Shown: positions 8,631-18,909 of the stretch, in pieces
Layout: each line of letters starts with the position of its first letter
Numbering within the stretch: the stretch's first letter is position 1
NCBI GenBank assembly: GCA_028697725.1
Contig: JAQVEG010000002.1
Location: 86,223 to 142,182 of the forward strand
DNA from: Anaerostipes sp.
GTDB taxonomy: Bacteria > Bacillota > Clostridia > Lachnospirales > Lachnospiraceae
DNA length: 55,960 nucleotides
Direction of reading: 5' to 3'
Program-made: the position numbers and the translations under genes
Notes under the pieces: model-generated
The model's database searches: none
Told to the model about the DNA's origin: nothing
The model's input: the letters and a program-made list of their open reading frames with translations, nothing else

Positions 8631-10754
8631 TTATTTCTTTTTAAACATATTGAAAAATTTCCTCAATATACTTATTTGTTCTGTTTTAGTTTCGGACTTT
8701 CTTTTTGCAGCATAGCGAATATAGTATTCTTGACTATCTAATGTGTATCCTTTTTGTGGTTTGTATACATATTCTCCAGAAGACGTAAGCACTCTGGCTT
8801 TTACATTGTCTTGCCTTAACTTCTCCATATATCGCATGATTCGATGACGAATATGCTCGTCATAAATTGGGCAGGCAATCTCTACACGCCTTGTTGTATT
8901 TCGTGTCATCATATCTGCAGAAGAAATGTACATTTTCATATCTTCTTCCTCTGCACCAAATACATAGATTCTAGAATGTTCCAGAAATCTTCCCACAATA
9001 CTTTCAATATGAATGTTCTCTGTCTTTCCTTTTAGCCCTGGAAGAATACAGCAAATCCCTCGAATCACAAGGAAGATTTCAACCCCTGCACAAGATGCTT
9101 CAGACAGTGCGTCAATAACCTGTCGATCTGTCATAGAATTCATTTTCATAAAAATGGCGGCTCTTTGCCCATGACTGGCTTTCATTGTTTCAAATCGAAT
9201 ATTCTCGATTAATCTTTCCTTTAATCCATGAGGTGCAACTAACAAATGCTTATAGTCACCATCTGCATTAAAAATAGCCATATTGTGAAAAAACTTTGTG
9301 GCATCCTGTCCAATTTCTGTAGACGCTGTCATCAAGCTTAAATCCGTATACAACTTTGATGTACTTTCATTATAATTCCCAGTTCCAATTTGAGTAATAT
9401 AATAAATACCCTTTATGTTTTTCTTTGTAAATAAGCAAACCTTTGAATGCACCTTATATTCATCAAATCCATAAATAACCTTGCAGCCTGCATTCTCCAA
9501 AATTTCTGCATAGTTAATATTGTTTTCCTCATCGAATCTCGCTCGAAGTTCCATCAATACAAGGACTTCTTTTCCATTCTCCGCTGCTTCACATAAATAT
9601 TTTACGATTTTCGCCTGCTTTGCTAACCGATAAATCGTAATTTTTATGGATATGGTTTCTTTGTCTCTAGAACTTTCCTTTAACAAACGAATAAAAGGCT
9701 CCATAGATTCAAATGGAAATGATAAAAACTTATCTCCCTTTAGAATCTGTTTTGTTATACTCTCATTTTGATTAAAGTCTGGACTGTCTACTGGTTCAAA
9801 GGCTTGGTAAGAAAACAGTTTCTTTCGGTTCTTCCCAACTCCATCTGCAATTTTGTAGACATATTTTAAATCAAGGGGTGTTTGACTCTCATAAATATTT
9901 GCATCTGTAAGCTGTAACATTTCTTTCAAATACTCTGTTAATTCTATTCCCGCTTTCTCATGGAATTCCAATCGAACTGGCGCCAAACGACCTCTTTTTT
10001 TGATAATCTTCTTCATATGCAGACGATAATCATCACTTGTTTCATACATCTCATCATCTGGATTAATATCCGCACTTCTTGTAATGCATAAAATATTCTT
10101 TTCTGCAATCTCATAGTTTTCAAAAATATTTTCACAATAATATAAAATTATTTCCTCTAACAAAAGGAAATGAATCTCTTTATCAGGTAAAACAACAATT
10201 CGATCTAGTTCTTTTGGCACTGGCACTAATCCAAAACTTAATTTCTCCTTCTTTTTCAACATAAGTCCAATATACAAATCTTTGTTAGAAATATGGGGAA
10301 ATGGATGTTGTTTCCCTACAACCATAGGCGATAATATAGGGCGAATCATATTCTCGAAATACATTTTGACATATTTCTTTTCATTCTTGGATAAGCTCTT
10401 CATATCTTTGTGAATAATACCATTGTCTGCTAGTTCCTGCCTTAAATCAGCATAGACTTGATCCCTCTTTTGGTATAATGGACCCACTACCAGTCCAATC
10501 TCCATAAGCTGCTGTGCTGGCGTAAAATCAGAACGAATATCTCTATGGTCATTTCGGATCATTTTCATCTCGTTGATACTTCCAACTCTCACCATAAAAA
10601 ATTCATCTAAATTGTTTGTAAAAATTTCTAAAAACTTTAATCGTTCAAACAAGGGAACCGTAGAAATTGCCGCCTGATCTAAAACTCTCTCATCAAATTT
10701 CAGCCATGACAACTCACGATCTTGTGTAAAGCTAACATCATAATTTTCTCTCAT
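8631..10754 (-). CDS. ppk1: Polyphosphate kinase 1
   Basis: Polyphosphate kinase of 707 aa, which makes polyphosphate from ATP. The N domain begins RELSWLKFDERVL, followed by the middle domain and two PLD-like C domains; the YKVHSKVCLF segment holds the autophosphorylated His. The start MRENYD was chosen because GCAGGAGAAAAGA precedes it; an in-frame ATG 9 codons upstream lacks a site. Upstream are four 11-bp-spaced Pho-box-like repeats and a -10 box, so it is probably induced together with pst under phosphate limitation. Confidence 0.96.
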   Translation of the reverse strand: MRENYDVSFTQDRELSWLKFDERVLDQAAISTVPLFERLKFLEIFTNNLDEFFMVRVGSINEMKMIRNDHRDIRSDFTPAQQLMEIGLVVGPLYQKRDQVYADLRQELADNGIIHKDMKSLSKNEKKYVKMYFENMIRPILSPMVVGKQHPFPHISNKDLYIGLMLKKKEKLSFGLVPVPKELDRIVVLPDKEIHFLLLEEIILYYCENIFENYEIAEKNILCITRSADINPDDEMYETSDDYRLHMKKIIKKRGRLAPVRLEFHEKAGIELTEYLKEMLQLTDANIYESQTPLDLKYVYKIADGVGKNRKKLFSYQAFEPVDSPDFNQNESITKQILKGDKFLSFPFESMEPFIRLLKESSRDKETISIKITIYRLAKQAKIVKYLCEAAENGKEVLVLMELRARFDEENNINYAEILENAGCKVIYGFDEYKVHSKVCLFTKKNIKGIYYITQIGTGNYNESTSKLYTDLSLMTASTEIGQDATKFFHNMAIFNADGDYKHLLVAPHGLKERLIENIRFETMKASHGQRAAIFMKMNSMTDRQVIDALSEASCAGVEIFLVIRGICCILPGLKGKTENIHIESIVGRFLEHSRIYVFGAEEEDMKMYISSADMMTRNTTRRVEIACPIYDEHIRHRIMRYMEKLRQDNVKARVLTSSGEYVYKPQKGYTLDSQEYYIRYAAKRKSETKTEQISILRKFFNMFKKK

Positions 10755-10821
10755 TCTTTTCTCCTGCAATTTTATTGGCAAAATATCCTCATTGGTGGAA
10801 TACTTTCATTTGCTCTTGCAT

Positions 10822-10875
10822 AGTATAAAGAGTATACATAAAATCTAAATGAAGTCTATGTAAAGTTTATGTAAA
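10822..10875 (-). promoter_or_regulatory. Pho-box array and -10 of the ppk promoter
   Basis: Read on the minus strand, hexamers TTTACA (10870-10875), TTTACA (10859-10864), TTCATT (10848-10853) and TTTATG (10837-10842) recur every 11 bp. TATACT (10822-10827) follows 9 nt after the last. Four half-sites in place of a -35 is the classical activated Pho promoter layout in Bacillus. Direct control by PhoP is inferred. Confidence 0.75.
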
Positions 10876-10897
10876 AGACAGGGCGTAAGCCCTGTCT
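10876..10897 (-). terminator. Terminator of glyS
   Basis: A 9-bp GC-rich perfect stem (876-884 with 889-897 of the 10 kb block) with a GTAA/TTAC loop is followed by CTTTTAC on the minus strand, about 11 nt after the glyS stop. The first Pho repeat of ppk begins at its edge. Confidence 0.85.
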
Positions 10898-10907
10898 CCT
10901 TGTATTC

Positions 10908-12299
10908 CTAGAATTTGAATTTATTTTCAAAGTAATCTTTTAAATCTTCAATCTTAATTCTCTCTTGTTCCATCGTATCACGATCTCGGACTGTTACTGC
11001 TCCATCCTCTTGAGAATCGAAATCGTAAGTCACACAGAAAGGTGTTCCAATCTCATCTTGACGACGATATCTCTTACCAATGTTACCACGCTCATCATAT
11101 TCACACTGATAATACTTTGCAAGTTCAGAGTAAACCTTCGTTGCTCCTTCGTTTAACTTCTTAGATAATGGTAAAATACCAATCTTAATTGGTGCAATGG
11201 CAGGATGGAAGTGAAGGACTGTTCTTGTATCTCCACCTTCTAATTCTTCCTCATCATAGGCTGCACATAAAAATGCTAACGTAACACGATCAGCTCCTAG
11301 TGATGGTTCAATTACATATGGAATATACTTTTCATTCTTCTCTGGATTAAAATATGTTAAGTCTTTTCCTGATGTGTTTTGATGTTGTGTTAAATCATAA
11401 TCAGTACGGTCTGCAATTCCCCAGAGTTCTCCCCATCCAAATGGGAATAAGAATTCAATATCTGAAGTTGCTTTTGAGTAGAAAGATAATTCTTCTTTTT
11501 CATGGTCACGAACTCTCATCTGGTCTTCTTTGATTCCTAATTCCTGTAACCAGTTAATACAGAATTCTCTCCAGTATCCAAACCATTCAAGGTCAGTATC
11601 TGGCTCACAGAAGAATTCTAATTCCATCTGTTCAAATTCTCTTGTTCTAAATGTAAAGTTTCCTGGTGTGATTTCATTTCTAAAAGACTTACCAATCTGT
11701 CCAATTCCAAATGGAATCTTCTTTCTTGATGTTCTTTGTACATTCTTAAAGTTTACAAAAATACCCTGTGCAGTTTCTGGTCTTAAATAAACTGTGTTCT
11801 TTGCATCTTCTGTAACTCCCTGAAATGTCTTAAACATAAGATTAAATTCACGAATCTCTGTAAAGTTCTTCTTCCCACAGGTAGGGCAGACAATATCATT
11901 CTCATTGATGAACTGTTCCATCTCTTCCTTCGTCCATGCATCTACAGAACCCCCTGGAATCGGCATATCATGTTCTTCCATATAATCTTCAATAATCTTA
12001 TCCGCACGAAATCTTTCGTGGCATTCCTTACAGTCCATCAATGGATCTGAGAATCCACCTAAATGTCCAGAAGCTACCCATGTTTGTGGATTCATCAAAA
12101 TTGCACAATCCACTCCTACATTGTATGGGCTTTCCTGAATAAACTTCTTCCACCATGCTTTTTTTACATTGTTCTTTAATTCTACACCTAGATTTCCATA
12201 ATCCCATGTATTGGCAAGTCCATCATAAATCTCTGAACCTGGGTATACAAATCCTCTTACCTTGGCTAGGTTCACGATTTTATCCATTGTTAATTCCAT
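10908..12299 (-). CDS. glyS: Glycyl-tRNA synthetase (single-chain class II type)
   Basis: Glycine-tRNA ligase of the homodimeric type, 463 aa. Class II motifs are visible: motif 2 with [17 protein letters not shown] and [25 protein letters not shown], motif 3 near [14 protein letters not shown], and a C-terminal anticodon-binding domain (about 365-463). A CxxC...CxxC pair (CKECHE, CPTCGKK) suggests a zinc site in the insertion. The site GAGGT precedes the ATG. Its promoter lies between it and ygiQ. No T-box leader was seen. Confidence 0.96.
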   Translation of the reverse strand: MELTMDKIVNLAKVRGFVYPGSEIYDGLANTWDYGNLGVELKNNVKKAWWKKFIQESPYNVGVDCAILMNPQTWVASGHLGGFSDPLMDCKECHERFRADKIIEDYMEEHDMPIPGGSVDAWTKEEMEQFINENDIVCPTCGKKNFTEIREFNLMFKTFQGVTEDAKNTVYLRPETAQGIFVNFKNVQRTSRKKIPFGIGQIGKSFRNEITPGNFTFRTREFEQMELEFFCEPDTDLEWFGYWREFCINWLQELGIKEDQMRVRDHEKEELSFYSKATSDIEFLFPFGWGELWGIADRTDYDLTQHQNTSGKDLTYFNPEKNEKYIPYVIEPSLGADRVTLAFLCAAYDEEELEGGDTRTVLHFHPAIAPIKIGILPLSKKLNEGATKVYSELAKYYQCEYDERGNIGKRYRRQDEIGTPFCVTYDFDSQEDGAVTVRDRDTMEQERIKIEDLKDYFENKFKF

Positions 12300-12347
12300 T
12301 TATTTTACCTCACAGTCTTTCCTTCATTATTCTTCTCATTTCGTTCT

Positions 12348-12376
12348 ATTGTAACTTGTTATCCACCCTTTTTCAA
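12348..12376 (-). promoter_or_regulatory. Promoter of glyS
   Basis: TTGAAA (12371-12376, minus) and TACAAT (12348-12353, minus) are separated by exactly 17 bp. They lie in the 115-bp gap between ygiQ and glyS. A short CCCCTT/AAGGGG-type hairpin overlaps the -35 and may end the upstream operon. Confidence 0.7.
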
Positions 12377-12414
12377 GGGGTCTTTTCCATCTTAATACAA
12401 GAGAATACATTTTA

Positions 12415-14319
12415 CTATTTTTTCTTATGTACATTTCTAATTGCTTTTTTCTTTTTCTGGCTTTTTCCTCTTCCTTTGCCTTTTGATTTTCCATTTGCCC
12501 AAGAATCTCGTTCTTCCCTGCTCTGTCTTGGTCTAATCAAGCACTTTTTCTCAAATCCAATCAAATCACTACGGTCTGCCTTTAACAAGGCTTCTTTTAC
12601 TAAATCATACATCTTGGGATTTCGGTATTGAATCAGCGCCCTTTGCAGTGCTTTCTCATGTGGATTCCTTACCACATAGACTTCTTTCATCGTTCTTGGA
12701 TCTAATCCTGTATAATACATACACGCGGAAATCGTAGATGGTGTTGGATAGAAGTCTTGTACCTGTTCTGGCATGTATCCCATATCTCTTACTGCCTCTG
12801 CAAGTGCAATGGCATCCTCTAACGTAGAACCGGGATGAGATGAAATCAAATATGGAACCAAATACTGTTTTAATCCAAGTTTTTCATTTGTCTCCCTATA
12901 TTTTTTAACAAAGGCTTTATATACGCTTACTTCTGGTTTCCCCATCTTATCTAATACATGGTCTGTAATATGTTCTGGTGCAACCTTAAGCTGCCCGCTC
13001 ACATGATACTGGCATAATTCTTTGATAAAATCATCACTGGAATCTGCCATTACATAGTCAAATCGAATTCCTGAACGAATAAACACTTTCTTTACTTTGG
13101 GAAGATTTCTTAGTTTTCGCAGAAGTTTAATATAGTCTTTATGGTCTACCATTAAATTCTTGCATGGTTTCGGAAACAGACACTGACGGTTCTTGCAAAC
13201 TCCCTGACGCAACTGTTTCTCGCAACTTGGATGTCTAAAATTGGCAGTGGGACCTCCCACATCATGAATATAGCCTTTAAATTCTGGCTCTTTTATAATC
13301 TTTTCAGCCTCTTCTATAATAGAGTCATGACTTCTTGTCTGCACAATCCGTCCCTGATGAAATGTCAAGGCACAGAAACTACATCCTCCAAAACACCCTC
13401 GATTACTGACTAGACTAAACTTTACTTCCTGAATCGCCGAAACCCCTCCTGCTTTTTCATAGGATGGGTGATATGTTCTCTCATAGGGAAGGGCATAAAC
13501 TTCATCCATCTCTTCCTGAGTCAAAGGCTTCGCCGGTGGATTTTGTACTACATATAACTTCCTTCCATAGGCTTCCACCAATCGTTTTGCCGAAAACGGG
13601 TCTGTATTACAGTATTGTGTATAAAAACTCTCTGCATATTTTCTTTTATCTGCCTCTAATTCCTGATAGTCTGGAAGACAGACAGCATCCTCTAAATAAT
13701 CAGTCTTATATTCTTTATATACAGTCCCCGGAATATAATTCAAGTCAGAAACTGCAATTCCGCTGTTTAGTGCATCTGCAATATCCACAATGGAACGTTC
13801 TCCCATTCCATAGGACAGTATATCTGCCTGAGAATCTAGCAAAATGGATTTCTTTAGAGAATCTGACCAATAATCATAATGAGCAAGTCTGCGCAGGCTT
13901 GCCTCAATTCCGCCAATAATAATTGGAACATCTGGAAAAACTCTTCGGATTAAATTGCCATATACAGTAACTGCCCGATCTGGACGTTTTCCCATGACTC
14001 CACCTGGTGTATATGCATCTATTTTTCGATGTTTTTTCGCTACCGTATAATGATTCACCATAGAATCCATATTTCCACCTGATACCATAAATCCAAGTCT
14101 TGGTCTTCCAAATTCCTTGATGGCATCTTCTTTTTTCCAGTCAGGCTGTGCTAATACTCCGATTTTATATCCTTTTGATTCTAGCAGCCTTGTAATAATC
14201 GCTGCCCCAAAAGATGGATGGTCTACATAAGCATCTCCACTTACATAAACAAAATCAACCTGCTTCCATCCTCTTTCTTTCATTTCTTTTTTGTTGATTG
14301 GTAAAAAATTATGTGCCAA
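12415..14319 (-). CDS. YgiQ family radical SAM protein
   Basis: Radical SAM protein of 634 aa with the YgiQ/UPF0313 layout: an N-terminal domain (about 1-290) followed by a radical SAM barrel with the cluster cysteines C309, C313 and C316 in NRGCFGGCSFC. More Cys occur at CEKQLRQGVCKNRQC. The C-terminal tail is Lys-rich. The reaction is not established. The start is TTG, with GAGAGGAG about 6-7 nt upstream and no nearby ATG in frame. It is the last gene of the recO/era operon (22-nt gap). Confidence 0.9.
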   Translation of the reverse strand: MAHNFLPINKKEMKERGWKQVDFVYVSGDAYVDHPSFGAAIITRLLESKGYKIGVLAQPDWKKEDAIKEFGRPRLGFMVSGGNMDSMVNHYTVAKKHRKIDAYTPGGVMGKRPDRAVTVYGNLIRRVFPDVPIIIGGIEASLRRLAHYDYWSDSLKKSILLDSQADILSYGMGERSIVDIADALNSGIAVSDLNYIPGTVYKEYKTDYLEDAVCLPDYQELEADKRKYAESFYTQYCNTDPFSAKRLVEAYGRKLYVVQNPPAKPLTQEEMDEVYALPYERTYHPSYEKAGGVSAIQEVKFSLVSNRGCFGGCSFCALTFHQGRIVQTRSHDSIIEEAEKIIKEPEFKGYIHDVGGPTANFRHPSCEKQLRQGVCKNRQCLFPKPCKNLMVDHKDYIKLLRKLRNLPKVKKVFIRSGIRFDYVMADSSDDFIKELCQYHVSGQLKVAPEHITDHVLDKMGKPEVSVYKAFVKKYRETNEKLGLKQYLVPYLISSHPGSTLEDAIALAEAVRDMGYMPEQVQDFYPTPSTISACMYYTGLDPRTMKEVYVVRNPHEKALQRALIQYRNPKMYDLVKEALLKADRSDLIGFEKKCLIRPRQSREERDSWANGKSKGKGRGKSQKKKKAIRNVHKKK

Positions 14320-14341
14320 AAATGACTCCTCTCACAAATCC

Positions 14342-15085
14342 CTAACCAATAAGTTTCAAAAACTCCAGGGATTTAAACTGATAATTTACATGTTCTTTCA
14401 TGTAACTTTTCGTAATTTTCTTTAATTGTACTAAAACTTCATCTGAAACCTTAAAGGTGTAAAGCTTTGTTATTTTACTGCTGAGAATAAATTGAATGGT
14501 GTACAGCGTTGACTGTCCAATGGTTAAAACCTGCTCTCCTTTTTCTCGACATTCACTACAAAGGATGCCTCCCCGTCTGCTGCTAAAATAAATTAAATCG
14601 TCCATTTTCCCACAATTAGTGCAGGCAAAGGCCTCCATTGCAAGTCCATAACAGGCCAGAATCCGAATCTCGTATACATAACGAATCAAATCCTCTGGAA
14701 TTGTCTTCTTTTCTAATGCTCTAAGACTTTGATATAAAAGTTTTAGAATCTCAAATTCATCATTGTTCTCTCTTGTAAGATAGGAAGCAAGCTCACAAAA
14801 ATAACTTGCGTAATAGATTAAATCTAAGTCCGTTTTTAATTTTTCAAAATAGTAATCAATATCTGACCACATAAGATTAAAAGAGTTCTTCCCTTCATAC
14901 AAAGTAAAGGTACCAAAAGTAAACGGCTGACATGCCGCAGCATAAGAGCTGGTTGGTTTTTTTGCACCACGAGCAAAAGCGGAGATTCTCCCCCGCTCTT
15001 TTGTCAGTAACACCACTCGTTTGTCATACTCTCCAATATTGCCTGTCTGCAATACAAGCCCTTGTACTTTGACTTCCTGCCCCAT
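14342..15085 (-). CDS. recO: DNA repair protein RecO
   Basis: RecO of 247 aa, which loads RecA in RecF-pathway repair. An N-terminal OB-fold (about 1-80, VLQTGNIGEYDKRVVLLTKE and SAFARGAKKP) is followed by a helical domain with a four-Cys zinc site (CTNCGK...CSECREK). It follows era by 2 nt, the common era-recO pairing. Confidence 0.95.
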   Translation of the reverse strand: MGQEVKVQGLVLQTGNIGEYDKRVVLLTKERGRISAFARGAKKPTSSYAAACQPFTFGTFTLYEGKNSFNLMWSDIDYYFEKLKTDLDLIYYASYFCELASYLTRENNDEFEILKLLYQSLRALEKKTIPEDLIRYVYEIRILACYGLAMEAFACTNCGKMDDLIYFSSRRGGILCSECREKGEQVLTIGQSTLYTIQFILSSKITKLYTFKVSDEVLVQLKKITKSYMKEHVNYQFKSLEFLKLIG

Positions 15086-15087
15086 AG

Positions 15088-15990
15088 TTATACTTCTTTC
15101 TTATCATACCCATAGTTCTTTAACAGCATATCACTGTCACGCCAGTCCTTCTTTACCTTGACCCAAATTTGAAGATTTACCTTAATATCCAGAAGATTCT
15201 CCATCTCAACTCTAGCTTCTGAACCAATCTTCTTTAGCATAGATCCTTGCTTTCCAATGATAATTCCTTTGTGAGAATCCCTTTCACACACAATCGTCGC
15301 ATCAATGTCAATGATATGCCCATGTCTTCTTTCTTTCATGGAATCAATGACAACTGCAATTCCATGAGGAATTTCCTGATTTAAGTTTCTAAGTGCTTTT
15401 TCTCGAACTAATTCTGCACAGATTTGTCGCTCTGGCTGGTCTGTAACGGTATCTTCATCAAAGAACATTGGTCCCTCTGGAAGATATTTAAAAATAGAAT
15501 CTAAAACATCATCTGTGTTGTGTCCTTTTAATGCTGAAACTGGAATAATCTCAGCAAAGTCACATACATCTTTATAAGCATTGATAGCTTCTAAAATATC
15601 CTTTTCTTCTACTGTATCTGTCTTATTAATAACAAGAATAATCGGTGTTTTCACCTGACCTAATTGTTCAATAATATATTTTTCTCCACCACCAATAAAT
15701 GTAGATGGTTCTACAAGCCACATGATAACATCCACTTCTTCTAAGGTTCTCTTAGCAACTTTTATCATATATTCCCCAAGCTTATTCTTAGCCTTATTAA
15801 TTCCTGGGGTATCAAGAAAGACAACTTGTCCTCTCTCGTCTGTAAAAACAGTCTGAATTCGATTCCTTGTTGTCTGTGCCTTACTAGATGTAATGGCAAT
15901 CTTCTGTCCAATGAGTCGATTCATTAACGTGGACTTTCCTACGTTTGGTCTTCCTATCAATGTTACAAATCCTGATTTTTTAGAATTCAT
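15088..15990 (-). CDS. era: GTPase Era
   Basis: Ribosome-assembly GTPase of 300 aa. G1 GRPNVGKST (13-21), G2 TTRNRI (40-45), G3 DTPG (60-63) and G4 NKTD (122-125) are intact. The C-terminal KH domain (about 205-290) has GIIIGKQGSMLKKIG and binds the 16S rRNA 3' end. It lies between the M16C peptidase (18-nt gap) and recO. Confidence 0.97.
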   Translation of the reverse strand: MNSKKSGFVTLIGRPNVGKSTLMNRLIGQKIAITSSKAQTTRNRIQTVFTDERGQVVFLDTPGINKAKNKLGEYMIKVAKRTLEEVDVIMWLVEPSTFIGGGEKYIIEQLGQVKTPIILVINKTDTVEEKDILEAINAYKDVCDFAEIIPVSALKGHNTDDVLDSIFKYLPEGPMFFDEDTVTDQPERQICAELVREKALRNLNQEIPHGIAVVIDSMKERRHGHIIDIDATIVCERDSHKGIIIGKQGSMLKKIGSEARVEMENLLDIKVNLQIWVKVKKDWRDSDMLLKNYGYDKKEV

Positions 15991-16008
15991 ATTGTTCCCT
16001 TCTTTTGA

Positions 16009-18909
16009 TCAAAAAATGTTCTTAATTGCTTGAAACATTTCTTTTTGATTCTTTAGTTTCTCTTCATTTCCAATGGTACAGATATAATGGTCATCTACAA
16101 TGCTTTGAACCAGCGGTGCCAAATCTCTAATATCCTGTTGACTACATTGTAACACATCATCTCTATTTTTTTGTAAATCTTTCTCCGTCTTTTTCATTAA
16201 ATATGCCTGAAAACTTCTAGCTCCCATAGCATCTGCCTCCAACGGTGTGTCCATATTACTAATGGTTCCAATAATATATTTCTTCATATCACGATCATCT
16301 ACAGTAAAATTCTTCAAATATTCTCCCGCACCTTCATAAACATCATAAGTCTTTTCAAGATTTGGATCCCTGTAAGAAACCAGCATACTATCCCCATTTG
16401 GTCCAAAACTACACATACATCCATAGGCGCCGCCCTTCACACGAACATTCATCCACAAATATTCATAAGAGAAAATAACCTGCAACACGCGAAGCGCTCC
16501 TGTTTCCTTAAATCCATGTTTCTTGTAATTTCCTGCTGTTGCCACATATTGAACACTTCCTGCTGTGGAATATCCTTCATTTTTAGGCTTTAGTGCAACT
16601 GTGGTATCCTTCTTTTCTAAGATATCCTCATATAATTTATTTTCAAATTGTACCAATGAATCTTCTAAAATCTGGGGAGACTTTTCTTTTCCAGTAAAAC
16701 TTATGATTAAATTTTCTTTTCTAAAAATATAATGACACACTGCCTCTAAATTTGACACAATAGAGTCTGCCTCATCATCAAAATTCTCATACCATCTCTT
16801 GATTGTCTCAAACATGGTAATTCCCTGAATTGTTTCCTGATATGCTGCATGATTTGAAAAATAGGACATAGCACGATTGGCTGCTGTTTTGTGTCCCGCC
16901 GCTGTCATCTCAACCTTTAATCCAGAATATAATTCTCCTAAAATTTCTTTTAATCTCTTCTTATCATCTAGTTTACTTTCAATGAGAACCTCTTCCATAA
17001 GTTCAAATGCCTTTGGAACCTTTTCAAAGAAACATTTTGTCTTCACATAGAACAATGAAATATAATCATCATCTCCATCTGGAAGTACCTGCATACTAGA
17101 TGCCATTCCACCAGTTTCAATATTAATATCATTTCCAAGTTCAAAATAACTTCTCTTTTTCGTATCTACGCTAGTAAATATTTCTGTCAAAAGAGACATA
17201 TATGGAACTAATTTCATTGGCACATCATTGACATGAAAAGCTAATTTAAGATAACAAATATCATTGGTAAAATATTTATGCCACAATACCTTGGTACCTG
17301 CCACTGTCAATTCTTCATTTGAAAGTGGTTTTACTTCTCTTTGGATATCTTCAATATCTAGTACTGGAATCTTTTCTAGTGCTTCCTTTGGTGTTGGTAA
17401 TTCTTGATATTCCTTTAACTCTTTTGTCTTTTGAACTAATTGTTCAATTTCTTCTACCGATAAACTGTTCTTATACGCTCTTAACTTCTCTAGAACTTTA
17501 GCATCCTTTTCATTTTGAAGTCCCTTTTTCGGTTTTAAAATAACAATAGATTTGTGGGTATTATCAAGTAAATATGTCTGAATTAAATCAACAAAGAATT
17601 TACTTTCTAATTGTTCATGTAAAAACTTAAATGTATCATTGGTTTCAATATGAATAAATGGTGCTTTGTCATCATATAACCAACTGTCATACATTTGAAG
17701 ACCATACATCAATCCCTTTGGAAATCTTCCAAAATTAGCCTCTTTATACTTAAATTCAAAACAATTAAGTGCGGCCTCTAAACTTCTTTGATCAATTCCA
17801 TCTTCAACAATTTTCTTTAATGTATCTTCTAAAACATTGACAAAAAGCTCTTCTTGATTTGCCTTTGCATCTCTTGCAACAATAGAAAAAACTGGCTGCT
17901 TAATTCCATTATCATAAGAACTTTCGATATCATTTCCGATTCCTGCTTCCATTAACGCTTTCTTTACTGGCGCTCCTGGAGCTACAAACAACGCTCTCTC
18001 AAGAATTTGAAATGCAAGATATAATTTAGGATCTAAACTGTCCCCTACAATTACATTGTAAGAAAGATAAGTTCCACTTTCTTCATCTCCATCTTCCCCA
18101 ACTGGATAGAATTCTTCCACTCGCTTTGTCTGGTCAAACGCTTTTTGGTCTTTCCATGTTGAATCTACTTCCTTCTTTTCAAAATCACACAAATAATGTT
18201 CATCTATAAAAGTTAAATATTCATCTACATCCATATCTCCATAAATATAAATATAGCTATTTGACGGATGATAATAGGTACTGTGAAATTCTAAAAACTG
18301 CTCCTGCGTTAAATCTGTAATAAACTCTGGATCTCCACCGGATTCCTTTCCATATGGCGTATCTTCAAGGAGTGACTTTTGAATCATTCTTGCAAGCTGC
18401 TGGTCTGGTGAGGAAAAAACACCTTTCATCTCATTGTAAACAACCCCATTATAGGTAATAGGAGCGTCTTTATTCTCCAATGAATAATGCCATCCTTCCT
18501 GCATCATAATTTTTTCATTCTTATAAATGTTTGGATAAAATACTGCATCTAAATATACATGAACTAAATGAAAGAAATCCTTATCATTCTGACTTGCCAC
18601 TGGATAAACCGTTTTATCCGGATATGTCATAGCATTTAAAAAGGTGTTCAAAGAACCTTTCACAAGCTCAACGAATGGATCCTTTAATGGAAATTCCCTG
18701 GAACCACAAAGAACGGAATGCTCTAAAATGTGGGGAACCCCTGTATCATCCTTAGGTGGTGTACGAAATCCAATTTGAAATACCTTATTATCATCTTCAT
18801 TAGAAACCACAACAACTCTTGCCCCTGTTTTTTTATGCTCTAACAAATATCCGATTCCATCTAATTCCCTTAATTTTTCTTTTGTTACCAATTGATATTT
18901 ACTATTCAT
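16009..18909 (-). CDS. M16C insulinase-family zinc metallopeptidase (presequence-protease type)
   Basis: Large peptidase of 966 aa. The inverted zinc motif HILEH is at 60-64, with the distal Glu in NGVVYNEMKG. Four M16 half-domains fit the length, as in PreP/Hyp proteases that degrade peptides in a closed chamber. The start MNSKYQL has AAGGAGC 9 nt upstream, and it overlaps the end of the EamA transporter gene by 8 nt, so the two are coupled. A start 11 codons earlier lacks a site. There is no signal peptide, so it is probably cytoplasmic. Confidence 0.92.
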   Translation of the reverse strand: MNSKYQLVTKEKLRELDGIGYLLEHKKTGARVVVVSNEDDNKVFQIGFRTPPKDDTGVPHILEHSVLCGSREFPLKDPFVELVKGSLNTFLNAMTYPDKTVYPVASQNDKDFFHLVHVYLDAVFYPNIYKNEKIMMQEGWHYSLENKDAPITYNGVVYNEMKGVFSSPDQQLARMIQKSLLEDTPYGKESGGDPEFITDLTQEQFLEFHSTYYHPSNSYIYIYGDMDVDEYLTFIDEHYLCDFEKKEVDSTWKDQKAFDQTKRVEEFYPVGEDGDEESGTYLSYNVIVGDSLDPKLYLAFQILERALFVAPGAPVKKALMEAGIGNDIESSYDNGIKQPVFSIVARDAKANQEELFVNVLEDTLKKIVEDGIDQRSLEAALNCFEFKYKEANFGRFPKGLMYGLQMYDSWLYDDKAPFIHIETNDTFKFLHEQLESKFFVDLIQTYLLDNTHKSIVILKPKKGLQNEKDAKVLEKLRAYKNSLSVEEIEQLVQKTKELKEYQELPTPKEALEKIPVLDIEDIQREVKPLSNEELTVAGTKVLWHKYFTNDICYLKLAFHVNDVPMKLVPYMSLLTEIFTSVDTKKRSYFELGNDINIETGGMASSMQVLPDGDDDYISLFYVKTKCFFEKVPKAFELMEEVLIESKLDDKKRLKEILGELYSGLKVEMTAAGHKTAANRAMSYFSNHAAYQETIQGITMFETIKRWYENFDDEADSIVSNLEAVCHYIFRKENLIISFTGKEKSPQILEDSLVQFENKLYEDILEKKDTTVALKPKNEGYSTAGSVQYVATAGNYKKHGFKETGALRVLQVIFSYEYLWMNVRVKGGAYGCMCSFGPNGDSMLVSYRDPNLEKTYDVYEGAGEYLKNFTVDDRDMKKYIIGTISNMDTPLEADAMGARSFQAYLMKKTEKDLQKNRDDVLQCSQQDIRDLAPLVQSIVDDHYICTIGNEEKLKNQKEMFQAIKNIF

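Noticed and set aside
12300-12414. A T-box leader before glyS
   Set aside because: The gap is only 115 bp with the promoter in it; no specifier loop or TGGNACCGCG sequence was seen.
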